From Angiostrongylus vasorum (taxonomy: Eukaryota > Nematoda > Chromadorea > Rhabditida > Metastrongylidae), in contig JADANN010000374.1 of NCBI GenBank assembly GCA_018806985.1, positions 1 through 64,000 on the forward strand: a stretch of DNA of 64,000 nucleotides, written 5' to 3'. A program made the translations under genes and the position numbers. Positions 10,996-21,600 of the stretch are shown here, in pieces. A model generated the notes under the pieces. That model was not told where the DNA came from. It was given only the letters and a program-made list of their open reading frames with translations, and searched no databases. Every line of letters begins with the position of its first letter. Position 1 is the first letter of the stretch.

Positions 10996-11304
10996 ACCCA
11001 CATGAAAAGTCTTGAAATGAAATTCCGCGAAGCAGCCATAGGTTCGATGACGGCAAGAACCCCTGAAAAAACTCGTTCGACTCACGCGCAAGTTGAAATT
11101 GTAATTTTCGGATTCTAACTCCAATACTGTTCCCCAAAGGGCCATAACTCTGCGAATTATGTATAACCGCCAAACGTATCACAGAGTATTGGAATGCTAG
11201 AAATGCCCTATTGTCCACTGGACAAGTACCGTTTCACTGTTCTCAAGAAGAAGGATCGGCGTTGGTAGTGATATGGTGGTACAAACCGTCGAGAGCAAAA
11301 CTCT

Positions 11305-11377
11305 CGACCCTGGCAGGACTCGAACCTGCAATCTTCGGATCCGAAGTCCGACGCCTTATCCATTAGGCCACAAGGCC
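11305..11377 (-). tRNA. tRNA-Arg(UCG), copy 18
   Basis: Identical body, 382 bp from copy 17; ATAAAGTC-class flank. Confidence 0.95.
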
Positions 11378-11684
11378 ACCCACATAAAGTCTTGAAATGA
11401 AATTCCGCGAAGCAGCCATAGGTTCGATGACGGCAAGAACCCCTGAAAAAACTCGTTCGACTCACGCGCAAGTTGAAATTGTAATTTTCGGATTCTAACT
11501 CCAATACTGTTCCCCAAAGGGCCATAACTCTGCGAATTATGTATAACCGCCAAACGTATCACAGAGTATTGGAATGCTAGAAATGCCCTATTGTCCACTG
11601 GACAAGTACCGTTTCACTGTTCTCAAGAAGAAGGATCGGCATTGGTAGTGATATGGTGGTACAAACCGTCGAGAGCAAAACTCT

Positions 11685-11757
11685 CGACCCTGGCAGGACT
11701 CGAACCTGCAATCTTCGGATCCGAAGTCCGACGCCTTATCCATTAGGCCACAAGGCC
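11685..11757 (-). tRNA. tRNA-Arg(UCG), copy 19
   Basis: Identical body, followed by a half-gene unit, repeating the cassette order seen at 99, 6136 and 8476. Confidence 0.95.
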
Positions 11758-11866
11758 ACCCACATAAAGTCTTGAAATGAAATTCCGCGAAGCAGCCATA
11801 GGTTCGATGACGGCGAGAACTCCTGAAAAAAAGTCGTTCGACTTCACGCGGAAGTTGAAATTGTAA

Positions 11867-11915
11867 CAATCTTCGGATCCGAAGTCCGACGCCTTATCCA
11901 TTAGGCCACAAGGCC
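11867..11915 (-). pseudogene. Half tRNA-Arg (158-bp unit)
   Basis: Same breakpoint as the other half genes; its spacer carries the same extra A as the copy at 8658, linking these two as closest relatives. Confidence 0.9.
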
Positions 11916-12221
11916 ACCCACATAAAGTCTTGAAATGAAATTCGGCGAAGCAGCCATAGGTTCGATGACGGCAAGAACCCCTGAAAAAACTCGTTCGACT
12001 CACGCGCAAGTTGAAATTGTAATTTTCGGATTCTAACTCCAATACTGTTCCCCAAAGGGCCATAACTCTGCGAATTATGTATAACCGCCAAACGTATCAC
12101 AGAGTATTGGAATGCTAGAAATGCCCTATTGTCCACTGGACAAGTACCGTTTCACTGTTCTCAAGAAGAAGGATCGGCGTTGGTAGTGATATGGTGGTAC
12201 AAACCGTCGAGAGCAAACTCT

Positions 12222-12294
12222 CGACCCTGGCAGGACTCGAACCTGCAATCTTCGGATCCGAAGTCCGACGCCTTATCCATTAGGCCACAAGGCC
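12222..12294 (-). tRNA. tRNA-Arg(UCG), copy 20 (short T3 terminator)
   Basis: Identical body, but the trailer run is only T3 (GAGCAAACTCTCG on plus). Read-through to the next T run would be expected, so this copy may yield a longer precursor (inference). Confidence 0.93.
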
Positions 12295-12603
12295 ACCCAC
12301 ATGAAAAGTCTTGAAATGAAATTCCGCGAAGCAGCCATAGGTTCGATGACGGCAAGAACCCCTGAAAAAACTCGTTCGACTCACGCGCAAGTTGAAATTG
12401 TAATTTTCGGATTCTAACTCCAATACTGTTCCCCAAAGGGCCATAACTCTGCGAATTATGTATAACCGCCAAACGTATCACAGAGTATTGGAATGCTAGA
12501 AATGCCCTATTGTCCACTGGACAAGTACCGTTTCACTGTTCTCAAGAAGAAGGATCGGCGTTGGTAGTGATATGGTGGTACAAACCGTCGAGAGCAAAAC
12601 TCT

Positions 12604-12676
12604 CGACCCTGGCAGGACTCGAACCTGCAATCTTCGGATCCGAAGTCCGACGCCTTATCCATTAGGCCACAAGGCC
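12604..12676 (-). tRNA. tRNA-Arg(UCG), copy 21
   Basis: Identical body; last intact gene before the third TTCCCGGGCG joint at about 12811. Confidence 0.95.
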
Positions 12677-12810
12677 ACCCACATAAAGTCTTGAAATGAA
12701 ATTCCGCGAAGCAGCCATAGGTTCGATGACGGCGAGAACTCCTGAAAAAAGTCGTTCGACTTCACGCGGAAGTTGAAATTGTAATTTTCGGATTCTAACT
12801 CCAATACTGT

Positions 12811-15800
12811 TCCCGGGCGTTGGTAGTGATATATTGGTATAAACCGTCGAGAGCCAAACTCTCGACCCTGGGCAAGACTGGAACCTCTGATGTTAGGTTC
12901 CGAAGTCCGACGCCTTATCCATTAGGCCACAACGCCACCCACGTGAGGTCTTGAAATGAAACTCCGCGAAGCAGCCGTAGGTTCGCTGACGGCAATAACC
13001 CTGAAAAAGTCGTTCGATTCACGCGAGTTGAAATTGTAATTATCTTATTCTAACAACTGCAATACTGTTCCCCAAAGTGCCATAATCCTGCGAATTACGT
13101 ACAATCGGCAAACCTATCACAGAGTATTGGAATGCTAGAAATGCCCTAGTGTCCAGTGGACAACTGCCATTTCACTGTTCTCAAGAAGAAGGATTGGCAT
13201 TGGCAGTGATATAGTGTAGCAAAACAGTCGAGAGCAAAACTCTCGACCCTGGCAGTACTGGAACCTGAAATCTTCGGACCCGAAGTCCGACGCCTTATCC
13301 ACATGAGCCACAACGCCACCCACGTGATTTCATGAAGTGAAACTCCGCGAAGCAGCCGTTGGTTCCATGACCGGCAAGAACCCCTGACAAAAGTCGTTCG
13401 ATTCACGCGGAAGTTGAAATTGTAATTATCGGATTCTAACTACAATACTGTTCCCAAAGGGATATAACCCCTGCGAATTTGTACAATCGGCTAACGTATC
13501 ACAGAGTATTGGAATGCTAGAAATGCCCTTAGTGTCCAGTGGACAACTACCACTTCATTTTTCTCAAGAAGAAGGATCGGCGTTGGTAGTGACATGGTGA
13601 GGCAAACCGTCGAGAGCAAAACTCTCGACCCTGGCAGTACTGGAACCTGAAATCTTCGGACCCGAATTCCGACGCCTTATCCATTAGGCCACAACGCCAC
13701 CCACGTGATTTCTTTGAAATGAAACTCCGCGAAGCAGCCGTAGGATTCCATGACCGCAAGAACCCCTGACAAAGTCGTTCGATTCACGCGGAAGTTGAAA
13801 TTGTAATTGATCGGATTCTAACCACAATACTGTTCCCCAAAGGGCCACAACCCTGCGAATTATGTACAATCGGCAAACGTATCACTGGAGTATTGGGATG
13901 CTAGGAATGCCCTAGGGTCCAGTGGACAACCGCCATTTCACTGTTCTCAAGAAGAAGGATTGGCATTGGCAGTGATATAGTGGTAGGGATAAACAGTCGA
14001 GAGCAAAAACTCTCGACCCTGGCAGTACTGGAACCTGAAATCTTCGGACCCGAAGTCCGACGCCTTATCCATTAGGCCACAACGCCACCCACGTGATTTC
14101 ATGAAGTGAAACTCCGCGAAGCAGCCGTAGGTTCCATGACCGCAAGAACCCCTGACAAAAGTCGTTCGATTCACGCGGAAGTTGAAATTGTAATTATCGG
14201 ATTTCGCAACTGCACAATACTGTCTCCCAAAGTGCACATAACCCTGCGAATTACGTACAACTCGGCAAACCCATCACAGAGTATTGGAATGCTAGAAATG
14301 CCCCAGGGTCCAGGCAGGTGGACAACTACCACTTCCACCGTTCTCAAGAAGAAGGATTCGGCGTTGGTAGTGAGGCGGTGGAGATAAACCGTCGAGAGCA
14401 AAACTCTCGACCCTGGCAGTACTGGAACCTGAAATCTTCGACCCGAAGTCCGACGCCTTTATCCATTAGGCCACAACGCGCCCACGTGAGGTCTTATAAT
14501 GAAATTCCGCGAAGCTGCCGTTCGATGACGGCAAGAACCCCTGACAAACGTCGTCTCGACTCACGCGGATGTTGGAAATTGTAATTATCGGATTCTAAAA
14601 CTTCAATACCGTTCTCATCAAAGTGCCATAACCCTGCGCACTACGCCAATCTGGCAAACCTATCACAGAGTATTGGAATGCTAGAAATGCCCTAGTGTCC
14701 AGTGGACAACTTGCCATTTCACTGTTCTCAAGAAGAACGATCGGCATTGGTAGTGATAGAGTGGTATAAAACAGTCGAGAGCAAATCTCTACCCTGGCAG
14801 AACTGGAACCTGTGATGTTAGGCTCCGAAGTCCGACGCCTCATTCCATTAGGCCACAACGCCACCGACGTGAGGTCTTGAAATGAAACTCCGGCGAAGCA
14901 GCCGTAGGTTCGATGACGGCAATAACCCCTGAGAAAAGTCGTTCGACTCACGCGGATGTTGAAATTGTAATTATCGGATTCTAACTACAATACTGTTCTC
15001 CAAAGTGCCATAACCCTGGGAATTACGTACAATCGGCAAACCTATCACAGAGTATTGGAATGCTAGAAATGCCCTAGTGTCCAGTGGACAACTGCCATTT
15101 CACTGTTCTCAAGAAGAACGATCGGCATTGGTAGTGATAGAGTGGTATAAACAGTCGAGAGCAAAACTCTCGACCCTGGCAGAACTGGAACCTGAGATGT
15201 TAGGTTCCGAAGTCCGACGCCTCATCCATTGGAGGCCACAACGCCACCCACGTGAGGTCTTGTAATGAAATTCCCACGCGAAGCTGCCAGTGGGTTTCGA
15301 TGACGGCAAGAACCCCTAGGACAAAAGTCGTTCGACTCACGCGGATGTTGAAATTCGTGATTATCGGATTCTAACTACAATACTGTTCCCAAAGTGCCAT
15401 AACCCTGCGAATTATGTACAATCTGGCAAACGTATCATAGAGTGTTGTTATGCTAGAAATGCCCTAGTGTCGCAGTGGACAACTACCACTTCACCGTTCT
15501 CAGGAAGAAGGATCGGCGTTGGTAGTGATATGGTGGTATAAACCGTCGCGAGCAAAACTCTCGACCCTGGCAAGACTGGAACCTGCAAATCTTCGGATCG
15601 GGAGTCCGACGCCTTATCCATTAGGCCACAACGCCACCCACGTGAGGTCTTGAAATGAAATTCGCGAAGCAGCCGTAGGTTCGATGACGGCAAGAACCCC
15701 TGAAAAAAGTCGTTCGACTCACGCGGAGGTTGAAATTGTAATTATCGGATTCTAACTACAATACTGTTCCCCAAAGTGCCATAACCCTGCAATTATGCAC

Positions 15801-16220
15801 AATCGGCAAACGTATCACAGAGTATTGGTATGCTAGAAATGCCCTAGTGTCACAGTGGACAACTACCACTTCACTGTTCTCAAGAAGAAGGATCGGCATT
15901 GGTAGTGATATGGTGGTATAAACCGTCGAGAGCAAAACTCTCGACCCTGGCAGAGACTCGAAACCTGTAATGTTCGGTTCCGAAGTCCGACGCCTCATCC
16001 ATTAGGCCACAAGGCCACCCACGCGAGCGTCTTGAAATGAAATTCGGCAGAGCAGCCGAAAGGAGGTTCGATGACGGCAAGAACCCCTGACAAAAACTCG
16101 TTCGACTCATGCGCAAGTTGAAATTGTAATTTTCGGATTCTAACTCACAATACTGTTCCCCAAAGGGCCATAACCCTGCGAATTATGTATAACCGCCAAA
16201 CGTATCACAGAGTATTGGAA
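12811..16220 (-). repeat. Decayed tRNA-Arg block D3 (nine relic copies)
   Basis: Relics start near 12865, 13245, 13625, 14010, 14408, 14785, 15170, 15560 and 15945, in the same variant order as D1 and as the start of D4. The block is dense in one- to five-base insertions absent from the matching units of D4, for example GTCCAGGCAGGTGGACAAC against GTCCAGTGGACAAC. The last unit near 15945 is an intermediate that combines ATGTTCGGTTCC with an AAGGCC acceptor. Confidence 0.83.
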
Positions 16221-16330
16221 TGCTAGAAATGCCCTATTGTCCACTGGACAAGTACCGTTTCACTGTTCTCAAGAAGAAGGATCGGCGTTGGTAGTGATAT
16301 GGTGGTACAAACCGTCGAGAGCAAAAATCT

Positions 16331-16403
16331 CGACCCTGGCAGGACTCGAACCTGCAATCTTCGGATCCGAAGTCCGACGCCTTATCCATTAGGCCACAAG
16401 GCC
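16331..16403 (-). tRNA. tRNA-Arg(UCG), copy 22
   Basis: Identical body with T5 run; the trailer stem has lost a pair (GAGCAAAAATCTCG on plus). First gene of the fourth intact block. Confidence 0.94.
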
Positions 16404-16710
16404 ACCCACATAAAGTCTTGAAATGAAATTCGACGAAGCAGCCAAAGGTTCGATGACGGCAAGAACCCCTGAAAAAACTCGTTCGACTCACGCGCAAGTT
16501 GAAATTGTAATTTTCGGATTCTAACTCCAATACTGTTCCCCAAAGGGCCATAACTCTGCGAATTATGTATAACCGCCAAACGTATCACAGAGTATTGGAA
16601 TGCTAGAAATGCCCTATTGTCCACTGAACAAGCACCGTTTCACTGTTCTCAAGAAGAAGGATCGGCATTGGTAGTGATATGGTGGTACAAACCGTCGAGA
16701 GCAAAACTCT

Positions 16711-16783
16711 CGATCCTGGCAGGACTCGAACCTGCAATCTTCGGATCCGAAGTCCGACGCCTTATCCATTAGGCCACAAGGCC
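16711..16783 (-). tRNA. tRNA-Arg(UCG) variant with acceptor mismatch
   Basis: 73 nt and otherwise identical, but the acceptor 3' strand reads CAGGATC. This replaces the C3-G70 pair with C-A. Its unit also has point changes in the GTCC palindrome (CACTGAACAAG). Function is uncertain. Confidence 0.75.
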
Positions 16784-17093
16784 ACCCACATGAAAAGTCT
16801 TGAAATGAAATTCCGCGAAGCAGCCATAGGTTCGATGACGGCAAGAACCCCTGAAAAAACTCGTTCGACTCACGCGCAAGTTGAAATTGTAATTTTTCGG
16901 ATTCTAACTCCAATACTGTTCCCCAAAGGGCCATAACTCTGCGAATTATGTATAACCGCCAAACGTATCACAGAGTATTGGAATGCTAGAAATGCCCTAT
17001 TGTCCACTGGACAAGTACCGTTTCACTGTTCTCAAGAAGAAGGATCGGCGTTGGTAGTGATATGGTGGTACAAACCGTCGAGAGCAAAACTCT

Positions 17094-17166
17094 CGACCCT
17101 GGCAGGACTCGAACCTGCAATCTTCGGATCCGAAGTCCGACGCCTTATCCATTAGGCCACAAGGCC
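17094..17166 (-). tRNA. tRNA-Arg(UCG), copy 23
   Basis: Identical body, 383 bp from the mismatch variant; ATAAAGTC-class flank. Confidence 0.95.
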
Positions 17167-17473
17167 ACCCACATAAAGTCTTGAAATGAAATTCCGCGAA
17201 GCAGCCATAGGTTCGATGACGGCAAGAACCCCTGAAAAAACTCGTTCGACTCACGCGCAAGTTGAAATTGTAATTTTCGGATTCTAACTCCAATACTGTT
17301 CCCCAAAGGGCCATAACTCTGCGAATTATGTATAACCGCCAAACGTATCACAGAGTATTGGAATGCTAGAAATGCCCTATTGTCCACTGGACAAGTACCG
17401 TTTCACTGTTCTCAAGAAGAAGGATCGGCGTTGGTAGTGATATGGTGGTACAAACCGTCGAGAGCAAAACTCT

Positions 17474-17546
17474 CGACCCTGGCAGGACTCGAACCTGCAA
17501 TCTTCGGATCCGAAGTCCGACGCCTTATCCATTAGGCCACAAGGCC
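17474..17546 (-). tRNA. tRNA-Arg(UCG), copy 24
   Basis: Identical body, 380 bp from copy 23; followed by two consecutive half-gene units. Confidence 0.95.
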
Positions 17547-17654
17547 ACCCACATAAAGTCTTGAAATGAAATTCCGCGAAGCAGCCATAGGTTCGATGAC
17601 GGCGAGAACTCCTGAAAAAAGTCGTTCGACTTCACGCGGAAGTTGAAATTGTAA

Positions 17655-17703
17655 CAATCTTCGGATCCGAAGTCCGACGCCTTATCCATTAGGCCACAAG
17701 GCC
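17655..17703 (-). pseudogene. Half tRNA-Arg (first of two in tandem)
   Basis: Same breakpoint as the others. It is followed 157 bp later by an identical half unit, so the short unit can itself expand in tandem. Confidence 0.9.
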
Positions 17704-17811
17704 ACCCACATAAAGTCTTGAAATGAAATTCCGCGAAGCAGCCATAGGTTCGATGACGGCGAGAACTCCTGAAAAAAGTCGTTCGACTTCACGCGGAAGT
17801 TGAAATTGTAA

Positions 17812-17860
17812 CAATCTTCGGATCCGAAGTCCGACGCCTTATCCATTAGGCCACAAGGCC
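17812..17860 (-). pseudogene. Half tRNA-Arg (second of two in tandem)
   Basis: Exact repeat of the preceding half unit at 157-bp spacing. Confidence 0.9.
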
Positions 17861-18167
17861 ACCCACATAAAGTCTTGAAATGAAATTCGGCGAAGCAGCC
17901 ATAGGTTCGATGACGGCAAGAACCCCTGAAAAAACTCGTTCGACTCACGCGCAAGTTGAAATTGTAATTTTCGGATTCTAACTCCAATACTGTTCCCCAA
18001 AGGGCCATAACTCTGCGAATTATGTATAACCGCCAAACGTATCACAGAGTATTGGAATGCTAGAAATGCCCTATTGTCCACTGGACAAGTACCGTTTCAC
18101 TGTTCTCAAGAAGAAGGATCGGCGTTGGTAGTGATATGGTGGTACAAACCGTCGAGAGCAAAACTCT

Positions 18168-18240
18168 CGACCCTGGCAGGACTCGAACCTGCAATCTTCG
18201 GATCCGAAGTCCGACGCCTTATCCATTAGGCCACAAGGCC
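18168..18240 (-). tRNA. tRNA-Arg(UCG), copy 25
   Basis: Identical body, 694 bp from copy 24 because of the double half unit; ATGAAAAGTC-class flank. Confidence 0.95.
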
Positions 18241-18549
18241 ACCCACATGAAAAGTCTTGAAATGAAATTCGGCGAAGCAGCCAAAGGTTCGATGACGGCA
18301 AGAACCCCTGAAAAAACTCGTTCGACTCACGCGCAAGTTGAAATTGTAATTTTCGGATTCTAACTCCAATACTGTTCCCCAAAGGGCCATAACTCTGCGA
18401 ATTATGTATAACCGCCAAACGTATCACAGAGTATTGGAATGCTAGAAATGCCCTATTGTCCACTGGACAAGTACCGTTTCACTGTTCTCAAGAAGAAGGA
18501 TCGGCGTTGGTAGTGATATGGTGGTACAAACCGTCGAGAGCAAAACTCT

Positions 18550-18622
18550 CGACCCTGGCAGGACTCGAACCTGCAATCTTCGGATCCGAAGTCCGACGCC
18601 TTATCCATTAGGCCACAAGGCC
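18550..18622 (-). tRNA. tRNA-Arg(UCG), copy 26
   Basis: Identical body; last intact gene in the window, 207 bp before the fourth TTCCCGGGCG joint. Confidence 0.95.
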
Positions 18623-21600
18623 ACCCACATAAAGTCTTGAAATGAAATTCCGCGAAGCAGCCATAGGTTCGATGACGGCGAGAACTCCTGAAAAAAGTCG
18701 TTCGACTTCACGCGGAAGTTGAAATTGTAATTTTCGGATTCTAACTCCAATACTGTTCCCGGGCGTTGGTAGTGATATATTGGTATAAACCGTCGAGAGC
18801 AAAACTCTCGACCCTGGCAAGACTGGAACCTCTGATGTTAGGTTCCGAGTGTCCGACGCCTTATCCATTAGGCCACAACGCCACCCACGTGAGGTCTTGA
18901 AATGAAACTCCGCGAAGCAGCCGTAGGTTCGCTGACGGCAATAACCCCTGAAAAAAGTCGTTCGATTCACGCGGAAGTTGAAATTGTAATTATCTTATTC
19001 TAACAACTGCAATACTGTTCCCCAAAGTGCCATAATCCTGCGAATTACGTACAATCGGCAAACCTATCACAGAGTATTGGAATGCTAGAAATGCCCTAGT
19101 GTCCAGTGGACAACTGCCATTTCACTGTTCTCAAGAAGAAGGATTGGCATTGGCAGTGATATAGTGGTATAAACAGTCGAGAGCAAAACTCTCGACCCTG
19201 GCAGTACTGGAACCTGAAATCTTCGGACCCGAAGTCCGACGCCCTTATCCATTAGGCCACAACGCCACCCACGTGATTTCATGAAGTGAAACTCCGCGAA
19301 GCAGCCGTTGGTTCCATGACCGCAAGAACCCCTGACAAAAGTCGTTCGATTCACGCGGAAGTTGAAATTGTAATTATCGGATTCTAACTACAATACTGTT
19401 CCCAAAGGGATATAACCCTGCGAATTTTGTACAATCGGCTAACGTATCACAGAGTATTGGAATGCTAGAAATGCCCTAGTGTCCAGTGGACAACTACCAC
19501 TTCATTTTTCTCAAGAAGAAGGATCGGCGTTGGTAGTGATATGGTGGGAGCAAACCGTCGAGAGCAAAACTCTCGACCCTGGCAGTACTGGAACCTGAAA
19601 TCTTCGGACCCGAATTCCGACGCCTTATCCATTAGGCCACAACGCCACCCACGTGATTTCTTGAAATGAAACTCCGCGAAGCAGCCGTAGGATTCCATGA
19701 CCGCAAGAACCCCTGACAAAAGTCGTTCGATTCACGCGGAAGTTGAAATTGTAATTATCGGATTCTAACTACAATACTGTTCCCAAAGGGCCATAACCCT
19801 GCGAATTATGTACAATCGGCAAACGTATCACGGAGTATTGGGATGCTAGAAATGCCCTAGGGTCCAGTGGACAACCGCCATTTCACTGTTCTCAAGAAGA
19901 AGAAGGATTGGCATTGGCAGTGATATAGTGGTATATAAACAGTCGAGAGCAAAAACTCTCGACCCTGGCAGTACTGGAACCTGAAATCTTCGGACCCGAA
20001 GTCCGACGCCTTATCCATTAGGCCACAACGCCACCCACGTGATTTCATGAAGTGAAACTCCGCGAAGCAGCCGTAGGTTCCATGACCGCAAGAACCCCTG
20101 ACAAAAGTCGTTCGATTCACGCGGAAGTTGAAATTGTAATTATCGGATTCTAACTACAATACTGTTCTCCCAAAGTGCCATAACCCTGCGAATTACGTAC
20201 AATCGGCAAACCTATCACAGAGTATTGGAATGCTAGAAATGCCCTAGGGTCCAGTGGACAACTACCACTTCACCGTTCTCAAGAAGAAGGATCGGCGTTG
20301 GTAGTGATATGGTGGTATAAACCGTCGAGAGCAAAACTCTCGACCCTGGCAGTACTGGAACCTGAAATCTTCGGACCCGAAGTCCGACGCCTTATCCATT
20401 AGGCCACAACGCGCCCACGTGAGGTCTTATAATGAAATTCCGCGAAGCTGCCGGGGGTTCGATGACGGCAAGAACCCCTGACAAACGTCGTTCGACTCAC
20501 GCGGATGTTGAAATTGTAATTATCGGATTCTAACTACAATACTGTTCTCCAAAGTGCCATAACCCCGCGAATTACGTACAATCGGCAAACCTATCACAGA
20601 GTATTGGAATGCTAGAAATGCCCTAGTGTCCAGTGGACAACTGCCATTTCACTGTTCTCAAGAAGAACGATCGGCATTGGTAGTGATAGAGTGGTATAAA
20701 CAGTCGAGAGCAAACTCTCTACCCTGGCAGAACTGGAACCTGTGATGTTAGGTTCCGAAGTCCGACGCCTCATTCATTAGGCCACAACGCCACCGACGTG
20801 AGGTCTTGAAATGAAACTCCGCGAAGCAGCCGTAGGTTCGATGACGGCAATAACCCCTGAGAAAAGTCGTTCGACTCACGCGGATGTTGAAATTGTAATT
20901 ATCGGATTCTAACTACAATACTGTTCTCCAAAGTGCCATAACTCCCTGCAATTACGTACGAATCGGCAAAACCTATCACAGAGTATTGGAATGCTAGAAA
21001 TGCCCTAGTGTCCAGTGGACAACTGCCATTTCACTGTTCTCAAGAAGAACGATCGGCATTGGTAGTGATATGAGTGGTAGTAAACAGTCGAGAGCAAAAC
21101 TCTCGACCCTGGCAGAACTGGAACCTGTGATGCTAGGTTCCGAAGTCCGACGCCTCATTCATTAGGCCACAACGCCACCCACGTAAAAGGTCTTGAAATG
21201 AAATTCCGCGAAGCAGCCGTAGGTTCGATGACGGCAAGAACCCCTGACAAAAGTCGTTCGACTCACGCGGATGTTGAAATTGTAATTATCGATTCTAACT
21301 ACAATACTCGTTCCCCTAAAAGGGCCATAACCCCTGCGAATTATGTACACCGGCAAACGTATCATAGAGTGTTGGTATGCTAGAAATGCCCTAGGGTCCA
21401 GTGGACAACGTACGCTTCACTGTTCCTCAAGAAGAAGGATCGGCGTTGGTAGTGATATGGTGGTATAAACCGTCGAGAGCAAAACTCTCGACCCTGGCAG
21501 GACTGGAACCTGCAATCTTCGGATCCGAAGTCCGACGCCTTATCCATTAGGCCACAGCGCCGCCCACGTGAGGTCTTGAAATGAAATTCCGACGAAGCAG

